The position numbers and the translations under genes are program-made. 64,000 nt of DNA. Origin: Agaribacter marinus (GTDB lineage Bacteria > Pseudomonadota > Gammaproteobacteria > Enterobacterales > Alteromonadaceae). Positions 7,831 to 15,202 of this stretch are shown piece after piece (position 1 is the stretch's first letter; each line of letters starts with the position of its first letter). Location of the stretch: positions 186,001 through 250,000 of the forward strand of contig NZ_BSOT01000005.1 of NCBI RefSeq assembly GCF_030160655.1, written 5' to 3'. The notes beneath the pieces were generated by a model. It saw only the letters and a list, made by a program, of their open reading frames with translations. It searched no databases and was not told where the DNA came from.

Positions 7831-7926
7831 ATGAATAGTTATACTCAATATGCATTTATCGCATTACTACTAATGCTTATTATGTATTTGCTTTACAGAG
7901 TTGGTAACCTAGAGAAGAAGGGCTAG
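7831..7926 (+). CDS. 31-residue single-pass membrane protein (possibly part of a frameshifted ExbD-like gene)
   Basis: The ATG at 7831 has a strong ribosome binding site (AAGGAG, 7 bp spacing) and lies 14 bp after an attC right core. The product is MNSYTQYAFIALLLMLIMYL followed by LYRVGNLEKKG: one transmembrane helix with a basic tail. Without a frameshift it is a stand-alone small membrane protein. One base-phase change near 7920 would fuse it to the next frame (7926-8222), giving a protein of about 130 residues with the layout of ExbD (short N-terminus, one helix, periplasmic domain). Confidence 0.5.
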   Translation: MNSYTQYAFIALLLMLIMYLLYRVGNLEKKG

Positions 7927-7970
7927 TTTTATCTCAATCTTCAGTTTGTGAAGATGCTATATGTTGCAAA

Positions 7971-8222
7971 ATGTGCCAAGACCACGTAGCTGAAATTGAT
8001 TCAAGCGCGTCAATATTTGTTCATGGTAAAAAAGTTAGAGCATCTCAATTGAGTTACCATCTTAAATATGGTCACAATGACTGTGTAAGTGGAGTTTTAT
8101 TTATAAAAGCAGATCCAAATTTGGACAATGGAGTGGTCCTTAATATAAGCGACTCTATTTCGAAGGCTGCGCCAAATATAAGTATACAGTGGAGTACGAG
8201 GAAAATTATTATCGACAATTAG
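7971..8222 (+). CDS. Small protein with weak ExbD-like C-terminal domain
   Basis: An 83-residue frame from ATG 7971; the same frame is open back to about 7917, and no ribosome binding site is seen at 7971. The sequence ASIFVHGKKVRASQLSYHLK, then VLFIKADPNLDNGVVLNISD resembles the periplasmic domain of ExbD/TolR ('I.v.G..v....L...l', then 'v.I.AD....g.vv.v.D'). Upstream codons encode cysteine-rich VCEDAICCKMC. It may be the second half of a gene broken by a frameshift after the membrane helix at 7831-7926. Assignment is tentative. Confidence 0.45.
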   Translation: MCQDHVAEIDSSASIFVHGKKVRASQLSYHLKYGHNDCVSGVLFIKADPNLDNGVVLNISDSISKAAPNISIQWSTRKIIIDN

Positions 8223-8236
8223 GGAAAGATGCGGCA

Positions 8237-8394
8237 GCATAACTGAAACAAATCCGCCTCCGAATTTACCGGTATGATTCAGTGGTTTTGTGGGCAGGTT
8301 GGCTTCTCTTCTTAAAAAAAGGAATTAGGCACTGGAGTCACTTGCATTCGCTATTGTCCCGTCATAATCTACTAACTCGTTAACTGGACATTAT
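8237..8394 (+). repeat. Decayed attC-like segment
   Basis: The left core GCATAAC lies 15 bp after the preceding stop. The right end CTCGTTAACTGGACATTAT is related to CTCGTTAATTGGGCGTTGA at 6150-6169. The middle does not fold as a clean hairpin by eye. Confidence 0.4.
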
Positions 8395-8481
8395 ATTTAT
8401 TCAGCGTTCAACTTATATTCAACCTAATAGTATAAGTTAGCGACTTCAAAATAATATTTAGACACTCTAAAGGGATTTGAA

Positions 8482-9084
8482 ATGAAAAAAACACTGGCTT
8501 TACCATTTATTACTCTAGCCTTAACATGCGGTTTTTCTGCTTCTGCAGAAGATGAAAGTAATTGGTATTTAGGTGCACAATACAGTGAGCAAGAGGTTAC
8601 TTATCAACCTAACAGGGAATTAAAAACCGTTGGTGTCATTGGTGGTTATCAGTACAACAAATACTTTGCATTTGAAACAAGGTATAGCACTGGCATATCA
8701 GGGTATTCACACCAATTTTATGTCAATGGGTCAATGGACGCGAAGTACAAAGAAGATATTGATACGCAAGCTTCATTATTTATAAAAGCTTCTTATCCTG
8801 TTTTTAATTCGATTGGTCTATATGTTTTAGCTGGTGTAACTAAAAGTAAATATGAAATAACTACAAATAGTTTTCATACAGATATAGAAGGAAATACTAC
8901 AACCACTTATCCTCATATTATTGAGCTCTCTGAAAGTGGTTTTGCTTATGGGGCTGGCTTTAATTACAGTTTGTCCGAAGCAGTTGAGCTGTTTCTTGAT
9001 TATCAAGTTTTACCAGAACTGAAAGTTGGTGGGCGTTCAAGTAGTTGGAAAAGTATCAATATTGGTATTAATTACGCTTTTTAA
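8482..9084 (+). CDS. Outer membrane beta-barrel protein
   Basis: A 200-residue small porin-like protein. The signal peptide (MKKTLALPFITLALTCGFSASA) is followed by alternating strands rich in aromatic residues (WYLGAQYSEQEVTY, KYFAFETRYSTG, LFIKASYPVFNSIGLYVLAG, FAYGAGFNYSLSEAVELFLD). It ends in the terminal Phe after alternating hydrophobics (SINIGINYAF) used for outer membrane insertion. The family is OMP_b-brl/OmpA-like barrel with about 8 strands. AAGGGA precedes the ATG. The role is unknown; many relatives are structural or adhesive. Confidence 0.8.
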   Translation: MKKTLALPFITLALTCGFSASAEDESNWYLGAQYSEQEVTYQPNRELKTVGVIGGYQYNKYFAFETRYSTGISGYSHQFYVNGSMDAKYKEDIDTQASLFIKASYPVFNSIGLYVLAGVTKSKYEITTNSFHTDIEGNTTTTYPHIIELSESGFAYGAGFNYSLSEAVELFLDYQVLPELKVGGRSSSWKSINIGINYAF

Positions 9085-9092
9085 TATATAAA

Positions 9093-9197
9093 TATTACAA
9101 AGCATCAAACCTCCCTTCGTTCGCGAAGGACAACTACACGGACGCGGCTACGCCATTATCGCGGACGCTTAGTTGCCGTTTATGTTATAAGTTAGGA
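9093..9197 (+). repeat. attC recombination site (about 105 bp)
   Basis: The left core is TATTACA (imperfect) and the right core GTTAGGA. Internal mirrored blocks include CCTTCGTTCGCGAAGG and GCGGAC. It belongs to the same sequence family as the site at 2337-2443. Confidence 0.65.
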
Positions 9198-9222
9198 CTC
9201 GTCAGTTAATCTAGGATATTTA

Positions 9223-9618
9223 ATGCAATACGCAGAGTTAGTAGCAATGATAGCAGTACTTCAGTTTTTCTTTTTTACTGTGAAGACTGGGCAAGCTAGG
9301 GGGAAATCAGGACTTAAAGCGCCAGCAATGACAGGTGATGATGCGTTTGAAAGGATGTATCGTGTTCAAATGAATACACTGGAAGTGTTAGCTATGTTTA
9401 TACCGGCGCTTTTCATTGCATCAAACTATTGGTCACCTTTATTAGTGTCAGGCTTAGGAACGGTATATTTATTGGGTCGTTTTATCTATTGGCGAGCATA
9501 TGTTTTAGCACCTGAAAAGCGTAAGTTAGGTTTTATACTTTCAATATTTCCTACTTTAATTCTGATATTATTATCTATTGTAGGAATAGTTATGTCACTT
9601 GTCGGAAGTCAAGACTAA
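9223..9618 (+). CDS. MAPEG family membrane protein
   Basis: A 131-residue protein with four predicted membrane helices. The signature ARGKSGLKAPAMTGDDAFER, then MYRVQMNTLEVLAMFIPALF, is diagnostic of the MAPEG family (membrane-associated proteins in eicosanoid and glutathione metabolism). Bacterial members are thought to be glutathione transferases/peroxidases of lipophilic substrates, but most are untested. It is a cassette gene located after the attC at 9093-9197. Confidence 0.85.
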   Translation: MQYAELVAMIAVLQFFFFTVKTGQARGKSGLKAPAMTGDDAFERMYRVQMNTLEVLAMFIPALFIASNYWSPLLVSGLGTVYLLGRFIYWRAYVLAPEKRKLGFILSIFPTLILILLSIVGIVMSLVGSQD

Positions 9619-9697
9619 CAAGCGTAAAAGCTCTCTTTGATCGCTCGTTCTATAATTGTTACATTCGAAAGCGTTGAGATTAAAATTAAATGAATAC

Positions 9698-9787
9698 GTC
9701 TAACAAAGCAGTCTCACCAAGTTGTTGGCTTCGTCTGCAAGGACTCATGCTGCGCAGTAGCGTTCATTAGTAATTGCCACGTTATGT
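9698..9787 (+). repeat. attC recombination site (90 bp)
   Basis: The left core GTCTAAC and right core GTTATGT lie 7 bp before the next ATG. The inner arms are GCAGTCTCACCAAG and GTTGTTGGCTTCG. The site lies about 80 bp after the MAPEG stop; the stretch between holds another TAACAAGCG box at 9615. Confidence 0.7.
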
Positions 9788-9794
9788 GTAAATT

Positions 9795-10091
9795 ATGATT
9801 CAGATTATCGCTTTACTATATGCAGGTATAAATGGTGTTGAAGGGTTGAGAGCTTTTGAGTCTCAAGTGATCCCAATTTTACGAGAATATAACGGTACAC
9901 TAATTAGTGCTTCTTATAATGCCAATGAGCCAGCAGGTGAACCTGATGAAATTCATGTTATTCAATTCCCCAGCGTTGAAAGCTTTGAGGCATATAAAAA
10001 TGATGATCGCATTGTTAATTTATCAGCGCTAAAAGCTAAAATGATCCGAAAAATGGATATTTATATAACTACTGCTTTTCTTCAATATTAG
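9795..10091 (+). CDS. DUF1330-like dimeric alpha/beta-barrel protein
   Basis: A 98-residue cytoplasmic protein. The strand/helix pattern (IIALLYAGINGVEGLRAFES, then IPILREYNGTLISAS, then IHVIQFPSVESFEAYKNDDR) matches the DUF1330/EthD-like ferredoxin-fold family: first strand, helix, second strand with a hydrophobic face, then the conserved 'FPS.e.f.a...d'. No enzymatic role is established for the family. The ATG follows an attC right core by 7 bp. Confidence 0.7.
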   Translation: MIQIIALLYAGINGVEGLRAFESQVIPILREYNGTLISASYNANEPAGEPDEIHVIQFPSVESFEAYKNDDRIVNLSALKAKMIRKMDIYITTAFLQY

Positions 10092-10101
10092 AACCGTTTA
10101 C

Positions 10102-10200
10102 ATATAACACGAGCACTAAGTTTCCTTTCGGTCACGAAGAAAAACTATACGAGCGTCGCGGAGCGATTGTCGCGCGCAGTTGCCATTTATTTTGGATGGA
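10102..10200 (+). repeat. Decayed attC-like site
   Basis: The left core ATATAAC lies just after the gene. An inner palindrome GAGCGTCGCGGAGCG..TCGCGCGC and the family motif AGTTGCCATTTAT are present, but the right core has degenerated to TGGATGGA. Confidence 0.5.
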
Positions 10201-10219
10201 ATAGCCTCATGGAGATAAA

Positions 10220-10540
10220 GTGAATATTTCACTCTTAGTCATCAGATGCCAAAATATCGAAGTAAGCAAAGACTTTTATGAGCTGTTGGGCTTGTCTTTT
10301 GTAAAAGAGAAGCATGGGAGTGGCCTTTCGCATTATTCATGTGAACATAATGGTTGTGTATTTGAGCTATACCCGAATAAAGGCAAGCCGCCACAAGACA
10401 AAAACCGTTTGGGTTTTAAAGTATCAAATAGAGAAGAAATACTGCGGAGCATAACCAAAGCTGATTCATATGAGTTTTCGGGCAATATCATTTATGTACT
10501 CACTGACCCGGATGGGCGTAAAGTAGAACTTAGTGAGTAA
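10220..10540 (+). CDS. VOC family (glyoxalase/bleomycin-resistance-like) protein
   Basis: A 106-residue protein with the paired beta-alpha-beta-beta-beta units of the vicinal oxygen chelate superfamily. ISLLVIRCQNIEVSKDFYEL and LLGLSFVKE begin the first unit, FELYP carries a likely metal-binding Glu, and YVLTDPDGRKVELSE ends the second unit with the usual 'D.DG..vEL'. It starts at GTG 10220 with GGAG 6 bp upstream. Members include dioxygenases, isomerases and antibiotic-binding proteins; the substrate is unknown. Cassette gene. Confidence 0.8.
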   Translation: MNISLLVIRCQNIEVSKDFYELLGLSFVKEKHGSGLSHYSCEHNGCVFELYPNKGKPPQDKNRLGFKVSNREEILRSITKADSYEFSGNIIYVLTDPDGRKVELSE

Positions 10541-10602
10541 CGCTACAACGAGGCGGTATATTGCGGCAGTATGTATTTTTCAAGGGGTGGAATAAATAGA
10601 TC

Positions 10603-10821
10603 GTGAGAATGGCATTAAGAGCAAAAATAGTTGAAGTATGTGATAAAAAAATTGCTACTAAAGGTGAAAATGTAGGATTATCATTTTACGCATTTTTTAA
10701 GAATAAAAATGATAACCCTGAGCTGCTCATGGAAGCCGCTACTTGGTGGATACAAATGCATAAGTTAGACCATTTCGTTAAGGCTCATAAAATTAAAGAA
10801 ATGGTCCAAAATAATTTATAA
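10603..10821 (+). CDS. Small DUF6500-like protein (cassette gene)
   Basis: A 72-residue basic, helical protein starting at GTG 10603, with ATG 10609 as an alternative. The sequence AKIVEVCDKKIATKGENVGL, then SFYAFFKNKNDNPELLMEAA, then TWWIQMHKLDHFVKAHKIKE resembles a small protein family common in marine cassette arrays (DUF6500 as far as can be recalled). No function is known. It is followed by the attC at 10827-10961. Confidence 0.6.
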   Translation: MRMALRAKIVEVCDKKIATKGENVGLSFYAFFKNKNDNPELLMEAATWWIQMHKLDHFVKAHKIKEMVQNNL

Positions 10822-10826
10822 GTGGC

Positions 10827-10961
10827 ACTTAACGTGGAATCATTATGAACGATAGTTTCGACGTCAAATACACCAATCAGGCAGATACGAGTTCGCAGGC
10901 TGCGTTCGTGTCGCATTTAGTTTAGTTAGCACTCAATCAGCCTGTGATTTGGGTGTTAGGC
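10827..10961 (+). repeat. attC recombination site (about 135 bp)
   Basis: The left core ACTTAAC begins 6 bp after a stop codon and the right core is GTTAGGC. Inner mirrored arms include AATCAGGC and GCCTGTGATT. It is longer than the others but sits in the expected position. Confidence 0.65.
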
Positions 10962-10980
10962 GGGAAAATAGGAGAATAAC

Positions 10981-11295
10981 GTGAGTTCCTTACAGTTGGG
11001 AAGTAACGGGATGAGTTTGGCATCTGTTGACGAAGTTTTGGGAATAATTTTCAGTGGGCTACCTGCGTGTATCGTCCAAGAAGAAGATTTGCCTGACGGT
11101 TTTTTCAATCTAGAAAATGGCATTGCAGGAGAGGTATTCCAAAAGTTTGTAAACTACAAATTTCGAGCAGGATTCATTATACCTTTAACTCACTCGCACG
11201 GGGAGCGAGTTAAAGAGCTCGTTCGTGATCATTCTAATCATCCATTTGTAAGGTTTTTTGGGTCAGTGGAGGATGCAGAAAAATGGTTGCTCTAA
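10981..11295 (+). CDS. DUF4180 domain-containing protein
   Basis: A 104-residue cytoplasmic protein starting at GTG 10981 after GGAGAAT. The features VLGIIFSGLPACIVQEEDLP, then FFNLENGIAGEVFQKFVNYK and FRAGFIIPL match DUF4180 ('FFdL.tGiAGEilQKf.NY..rlai'), and the end FFGSVEDAEKWL matches its C-terminal helix. The family is often found in mobile or cassette contexts and its function is unknown. It follows an attC right core by 19 bp. Confidence 0.8.
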   Translation: MSSLQLGSNGMSLASVDEVLGIIFSGLPACIVQEEDLPDGFFNLENGIAGEVFQKFVNYKFRAGFIIPLTHSHGERVKELVRDHSNHPFVRFFGSVEDAEKWLL

Positions 11296-11315
11296 GATTA
11301 CCTAGTAGTCAATTC

Positions 11316-11362
11316 AAGTGTGACGTCATACGCACAGTTGCCGTTTATTTTAAGGGTTAGAT
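11316..11362 (+). repeat. Decayed attC right half
   Basis: The motif GCACAGTTGCCGTTTATTTT and a right core GTTAGAT that overlaps the next ATG match the right halves of the attC family at 2337 and 9093. A left core is not recognisable. Confidence 0.45.
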
Positions 11363-11825
11363 GAATATGTACTTAACTGAGCCATCTGATGAAAACTGCA
11401 TTGAATTGATGTCTTGGTTTTCGAGTGAAGAAGAATTAAGTAGTTGGTCTGGGCCAAATTTTAGGTATCCGTTTACGTTAAGTACGTTTAAAAGTGACTT
11501 AAAACTAGATACATTAAATTCATTTTCATTGATATCTAAGGAAGGTGATTTTTTAGCATTTGGCCAATATTATTTAAGACTAGGGAAGTGTCACCTTGGA
11601 AGATTGGTTGTTAATCCTAATTGGCGAGGCCAAGGTATTGTCTCAACCTTAGCAAATCAAATAAGCGACATGGGCAAGGAAAACTTGAAAGTGGATTCTT
11701 GTTCATTATTTGTATTGGGTCACAATGAGCGTGCAATTAAATCATATAAAAAAATGGGTTTTTCTATAGCTGAATATCCAGAAAAAATACCATTAAAGAA
11801 CTGTTTATATATGGTGAAAATGTAA
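11361..11825 (+). CDS. GNAT family N-acetyltransferase
   Basis: A 154-residue acetyl-CoA-dependent acetyltransferase. Motif A is visible as LGRLVVNPNWRGQGIVSTLA (acetyl-CoA loop RGQGIV), and motif B in the C-terminal part is SLFVLGHNERAIKSYKKMGF. The N-terminal third, with WFSSEEELSSWSGPNFRYPF, resembles RimJ/RimL-type or small-molecule acetyltransferases. The substrate is unknown. The ATG overlaps an attC-type core; the next gene follows 52 bp downstream without a clear attC. Confidence 0.85.
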   Translation: MNMYLTEPSDENCIELMSWFSSEEELSSWSGPNFRYPFTLSTFKSDLKLDTLNSFSLISKEGDFLAFGQYYLRLGKCHLGRLVVNPNWRGQGIVSTLANQISDMGKENLKVDSCSLFVLGHNERAIKSYKKMGFSIAEYPEKIPLKNCLYMVKM

Positions 11826-11877
11826 ATTTACTAAATATCGGGCTATGGTGAATGATAGTTCTTACACGGATGAAATT

Positions 11878-12633
11878 ATGATCAAAAGATGGTTATTCAT
11901 GACCTTGTTACTCTCGGCAGCGGCAAGCGCTGAAACCTACAAAGCTAAGGGGTTCACAATTGAGTACGGTAAAAATATTCCCATCTCAGTTGTCGAGCAA
12001 CTAGCATCAAGAGTCAGTAACAATAAAAAAGTTGTTTTAGCTTATTTAAATCAATCGAAACAATATAACGGAACACCAATCAAAGAAAATTTAGTCGTTT
12101 ACATATCAAAACAACGTCGAACCCCTTATCAAGATTGGAATACTATCCATATTCCAGAGAAAAGAGTCCTCTCAGCTTTCTCAGAGGAAAAGTCGGAAAA
12201 TAGTGGTATGGCCGTTATTCATGAATTAACACATGTTTACGCAGTTAGTGATTTCCGTAAAAAGAAGAAAAACGGATATGAAGACCGCTTTTTCGATGAC
12301 GGTTTAGCCGTTTTTTTGCAACACAGGTTTGGTGAGTCTCCCGAATATCCTGATTTTGGACAAGATTTGTATAGAGCTGTTGCTGAAACTGCACATAAAT
12401 ACGGAGGTTTGATAGCGTTAGCCGAATCAGAGAATATAAGGCATTCATCTAAAAGTAGGTTGGGTAGACGGCTTGCGTATTTGCAAGAAGGCGCTTTTAC
12501 ACAGTTTTTAATAGAAAATTATGGTTTAGATAAATATCTAAAAATTTACGGAGGGGAAAGTGTGCAAAAAGTGACTGGTAAAACCTTCCCTGAACTCGAG
12601 AGTGATTGGTCTGCAATTTTAGTACTAAAGTGA
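11878..12633 (+). CDS. Secreted metallopeptidase-like protein (peptidase MA-like, HExxH)
   Basis: A 251-residue exported protein when started at ATG 11878, which begins a clean signal peptide (MIKRWLFMTLLLSAAASAE); a start at 11845 would put eleven polar residues in front. The zinc motif HELTH is at about residues 115-119 and a downstream DDGLAVFLQ segment corresponds to the '.EGLA.y' motif that supplies the third ligand in gluzincins. Here Asp replaces the usual Glu, so activity should not be assumed. The C-terminus is helical (FTQFLIENYGLDKYLKIYGG). The role is unknown. Confidence 0.75.
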   Translation: MIKRWLFMTLLLSAAASAETYKAKGFTIEYGKNIPISVVEQLASRVSNNKKVVLAYLNQSKQYNGTPIKENLVVYISKQRRTPYQDWNTIHIPEKRVLSAFSEEKSENSGMAVIHELTHVYAVSDFRKKKKNGYEDRFFDDGLAVFLQHRFGESPEYPDFGQDLYRAVAETAHKYGGLIALAESENIRHSSKSRLGRRLAYLQEGAFTQFLIENYGLDKYLKIYGGESVQKVTGKTFPELESDWSAILVLK

Positions 12634-12929
12634 GACTGTAGTCAACGCTAGGTTAGCGGTTCAAAACATATCGATGCTTTATGTATAAAATCGCGTTTTC
12701 GTTGAACTTTTATGTCATACCTCCATCTTCGATTGACGCCATATTGTTGAGGTGAATTATTTGACCTTTCATCGCTGCAGGTTTCGACTCATTCTTCAGT
12801 AACGTACTTTACTTTATTTAAATTGCTGTAAAAAACTACCAAATAAGATCCACATAAAATACTGTCATTGTCGTCATATTCGTGTAATTTAAATATATTA
12901 ATAATACACATTGAATTAAGGATAATTAT

Positions 12930-13598
12930 ATGAAAAATATTAAAATATTGTTTAGTTTATGCATTACGCTACTGTTGTTAGTACAAACCGCCCATGCAAA
13001 ATTGATACGAGTAAGTGATGGTGGATTAGTATCTGATCTAGCACTTGAAGCTGGTTTGGTTTTTAGAACAGGCTTTAGAGATTTAAATGAGAAGCTCTTA
13101 GCTGCATACAACATCGATGTAGACGGTCAACTATATGATGTTCAGTTTTCCAATAGTTCGTTTAACACTGTGTTTGGAGATTCTAGTGGGCTAGATGTTT
13201 CAACATCAAATGATGCTCTTCGTTTCTCGCAGGCTTTACTTGATACAGTACTTGTCGACAATATAGTTAATATTTATGATTATGTGCCAGGTTTAGTTGA
13301 TGGATGTGTAGTTGCATTAGGCCCGTGTTTCATACTTACCCCTTATGAAATTTCTGGTACTAGCGTACTTACTTCTGCTGCCCTAAATTATGAACTTTTT
13401 TTTACAGATCAAGCCCTATTGAATGGCCCTTCGGTACAGTTCGATAGTGATTTAGCAAATTTTAGTATATTTGTGTTTGCTGACTGGAGTTTGAGCTCCG
13501 ATCGTTTTAGCACTGTGGACCAACCTCTCATTGCCTCGTTTATAGCACTTTACTTACTTGTATTGTTGTGTCAAAGAAAAGCCGTAAAATTGTCCTAA
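12930..13598 (+). CDS. Secreted protein with C-terminal membrane anchor, PEP-CTERM-like architecture
   Basis: A 222-residue protein. The signal peptide MKNIKILFSLCITLLLLVQT ends in AHA. The Ser/Asp/Leu-rich middle has two Cys (GCVVALGPCF). The last 25 residues are a hydrophobic helix followed by basic residues (PLIASFIALYLLVLLCQRKA). The general layout matches PEP-CTERM proteins, but the Pro-Glu-Pro triplet is absent (VDQP instead), so it may be a diverged sorting signal or a plain anchor. Not otherwise recognised. No attC was seen on either side. Confidence 0.6.
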   Translation: MKNIKILFSLCITLLLLVQTAHAKLIRVSDGGLVSDLALEAGLVFRTGFRDLNEKLLAAYNIDVDGQLYDVQFSNSSFNTVFGDSSGLDVSTSNDALRFSQALLDTVLVDNIVNIYDYVPGLVDGCVVALGPCFILTPYEISGTSVLTSAALNYELFFTDQALLNGPSVQFDSDLANFSIFVFADWSLSSDRFSTVDQPLIASFIALYLLVLLCQRKAVKLS

Positions 13599-13682
13599 AA
13601 TTTATAGCGATTGCAACGATCTACAATTATGAGCAATAGCAATGTCTACCGTCTAGGGCTGCATTACATAGCTTGATTCGTT

Positions 13683-13794
13683 CATTGAATTTTAGGTAGT
13701 GCAGCGACATCAAAAAAACAGAGATTTAAAAGTTTGGTTGTATTTAATTAGAATTTCATAAATGATAAAGTGCAATTTCATCCGATGTTGGCAA
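13683..13794 (+). repeat. Dispersed repeat, copy 2
   Basis: Alignable with 2195-2309 over its full length (shared CATCAAAAAA, TTTAAAAG and GATGTTGGCAA blocks), with many substitutions. Confidence 0.6.
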
Positions 13795-13884
13795 TTTACA
13801 GAATCAGACTTTTCTTGAGCCGATTAATACGGAAAGACACTTACTTCATTATTCTTGTATGTATATTTTGCGGTTTACCAAAAA

Positions 13885-13914
13885 ATTGTCATTTCCCTAT
13901 TTGGAAATGACAAT
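13885..13914 (+). promoter_or_regulatory. Perfect 12-bp hairpin in the leader of the GFA gene
   Basis: ATTGTCATTTCC, six bases CTATTT, then GGAAATGACAAT. The stem ends right before AAGGA, the ribosome binding site of the gene at 13927. It is not followed by a T-run, so it is not a usual terminator. It could modulate translation or be a leftover of an inserted element. Confidence 0.6.
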
Positions 13915-13926
13915 AAGGAATCAGAA

Positions 13927-14337
13927 ATGTACAAAGGGTCTTGCCTTTGCGGCGCTATCAATGTTGAACTTAAAGGTTCCATCAGTAGCATTATTCATTG
14001 CCATTGCTCACTTTGCAGAAAAAACAGCGGGACTGCTTACGCGACAAATGGCTTTGTAAACGCCAATGAATTTACACTTCTCGATCCAGAGAACAAGCTC
14101 GGTCACTATGCATTCAAAGAAGGTAAAAATAGATATTTTTGTTCAGTTTGCGCATCACCAATTTTTAGTTCTAATACCGAGAATCCAACAAAACTGAGAA
14201 TTCGGCTTGGCATTCTGGACTCAAACATAGAAGAAAAACCTATCTCTCATAATTTTGTTTCATCGAAAGCGAGTTGGGACAACTTGGATGCGGATTTGCC
14301 AAGATATGATAGTTTTGAACCTTCCAGAACTAAATAA
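13927..14337 (+). CDS. GFA family protein (glutathione-dependent formaldehyde-activating enzyme-like)
   Basis: A 136-residue zinc-binding protein. The start is ATG 13927, preceded by AAGGA; longer frames would run through the hairpin. The zinc ligands are SCLCGAI near the N-terminus, HCHCSLCRKNSG and FCSVCASPIF, the standard Cys pattern of the Mss4-like/GFA fold. Despite the name, most members have no proven activity on S-hydroxymethylglutathione. A second GFA gene occurs at 22092. Confidence 0.85.
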   Translation: MYKGSCLCGAINVELKGSISSIIHCHCSLCRKNSGTAYATNGFVNANEFTLLDPENKLGHYAFKEGKNRYFCSVCASPIFSSNTENPTKLRIRLGILDSNIEEKPISHNFVSSKASWDNLDADLPRYDSFEPSRTK

Positions 14338-14569
14338 CGCTGAATATGTCGTATATGTTGTTTACGCGAACAAAACAGTGATAGTGAAGCTTTAAGTAAA
14401 TTAGCTTTTGCTGCTTCGGCAATTATCTGCTGTGTTGTGTTTGAAGTTATCAACCTCAAATTGCGGGGGAGTCGTTTGGAATGAAATGGTTTATACAAAT
14501 GAAAGCATGATGCTGTCAGGCAATGCCAAAACATTGGTCTAAAAAATATATTTATTAAGGAACTGTATA

Positions 14570-15061
14570 GTGAATGCTCAAAAAGTGCTTAATCTAATGT
14601 TTACGGGATTTATAGCTTTGTCCTTTCTATTGCTTGGTCGAGCGAATGCAAATCCGTATAGCTCTTTAGAACAGTCAAACCTAGACAAAGCCATATATTG
14701 CATGGAAATACTAGAAAGCAGAAACGATCTTAAACCTTTGCAAAGGATTGATATTTTAAGGCGTGAGTGCTATTCAGATGATTTTGTTGAGCATTCGCCC
14801 CATATTAGCGGTGGTAGAGAAGGGTTATTTAACTTATTTTCAAGTCGGTATAAAGAATATCCAGAGCTTTCGATGTCTATTAAGCGAAGTGCTTCGGAAG
14901 GTGATCTCGTTTGGTTGCACCTGCATGTAAAACGTACACCAGACTCTCGTGGAGCCGCTGTTATACATATTTTTCGAATGAAAGATGGAATGGTTGCGGA
15001 ACACTGGGGAGTAGGACAACCTGTGCCAGAAAATCCCAAAAATAAGAACTCAATGTTTTAG
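14570..15061 (+). CDS. Exported SnoaL/NTF2-like protein
   Basis: A 163-residue protein with a GTG start at 14570. The signal peptide is MNAQKVLNLMFTGFIALSFL followed by LLGRANANP. The mature part fits the SnoaL-like NTF2 fold: CYSDDFVEHSPHISGGREGL (the 'y.qHnP....G.eg' motif), then LVWLHLHVKRTPDSRGAAVI and HIFRMKDGMVAEHWGVGQPV ('D.fR...GKI.EHWDv.Q'). Related proteins act as cyclases, isomerases or ligand-binding proteins; the role is unknown. Confidence 0.8.
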   Translation: MNAQKVLNLMFTGFIALSFLLLGRANANPYSSLEQSNLDKAIYCMEILESRNDLKPLQRIDILRRECYSDDFVEHSPHISGGREGLFNLFSSRYKEYPELSMSIKRSASEGDLVWLHLHVKRTPDSRGAAVIHIFRMKDGMVAEHWGVGQPVPENPKNKNSMF

Positions 15062-15099
15062 GTAGATATTTGATTTAGCGCGACATGGCACAATCAAGG

Positions 15100-15183
15100 T
15101 AAGCGCCGTAAACTCTACTTCGACTATTTGCGAGCTTCATTGTTGAAGTTAAATGTGTGTGTCGTTTATGCTATAAGTTCGAC
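15100..15183 (+). repeat. Decayed attC-like segment
   Basis: The right end TGTGTCGTTTATGCTATAAG resembles the CGTTTATGTTATAAG of the attC at 9093-9197, with the right core decayed to GTTCGAC. It is followed by the GNAT gene at 15203. Confidence 0.4.
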
Positions 15184-15202
15184 CTATTGAAGGAATGCAA
15201 CG

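Larger units (their letters stand above)
13599..13926. other. Non-coding stretch with dispersed repeat and hairpin
   Basis: No gene before the GFA start. It contains copy 2 of the dispersed repeat (13683-13794) and a perfect 12-bp hairpin (13885-13914) directly in front of the ribosome binding site. Confidence 0.6.

Noticed and set aside
10844..10924. 26-codon frame after the DUF6500-like gene
   Set aside because: It lies wholly inside the attC at 10827-10961 and lacks a ribosome binding site.
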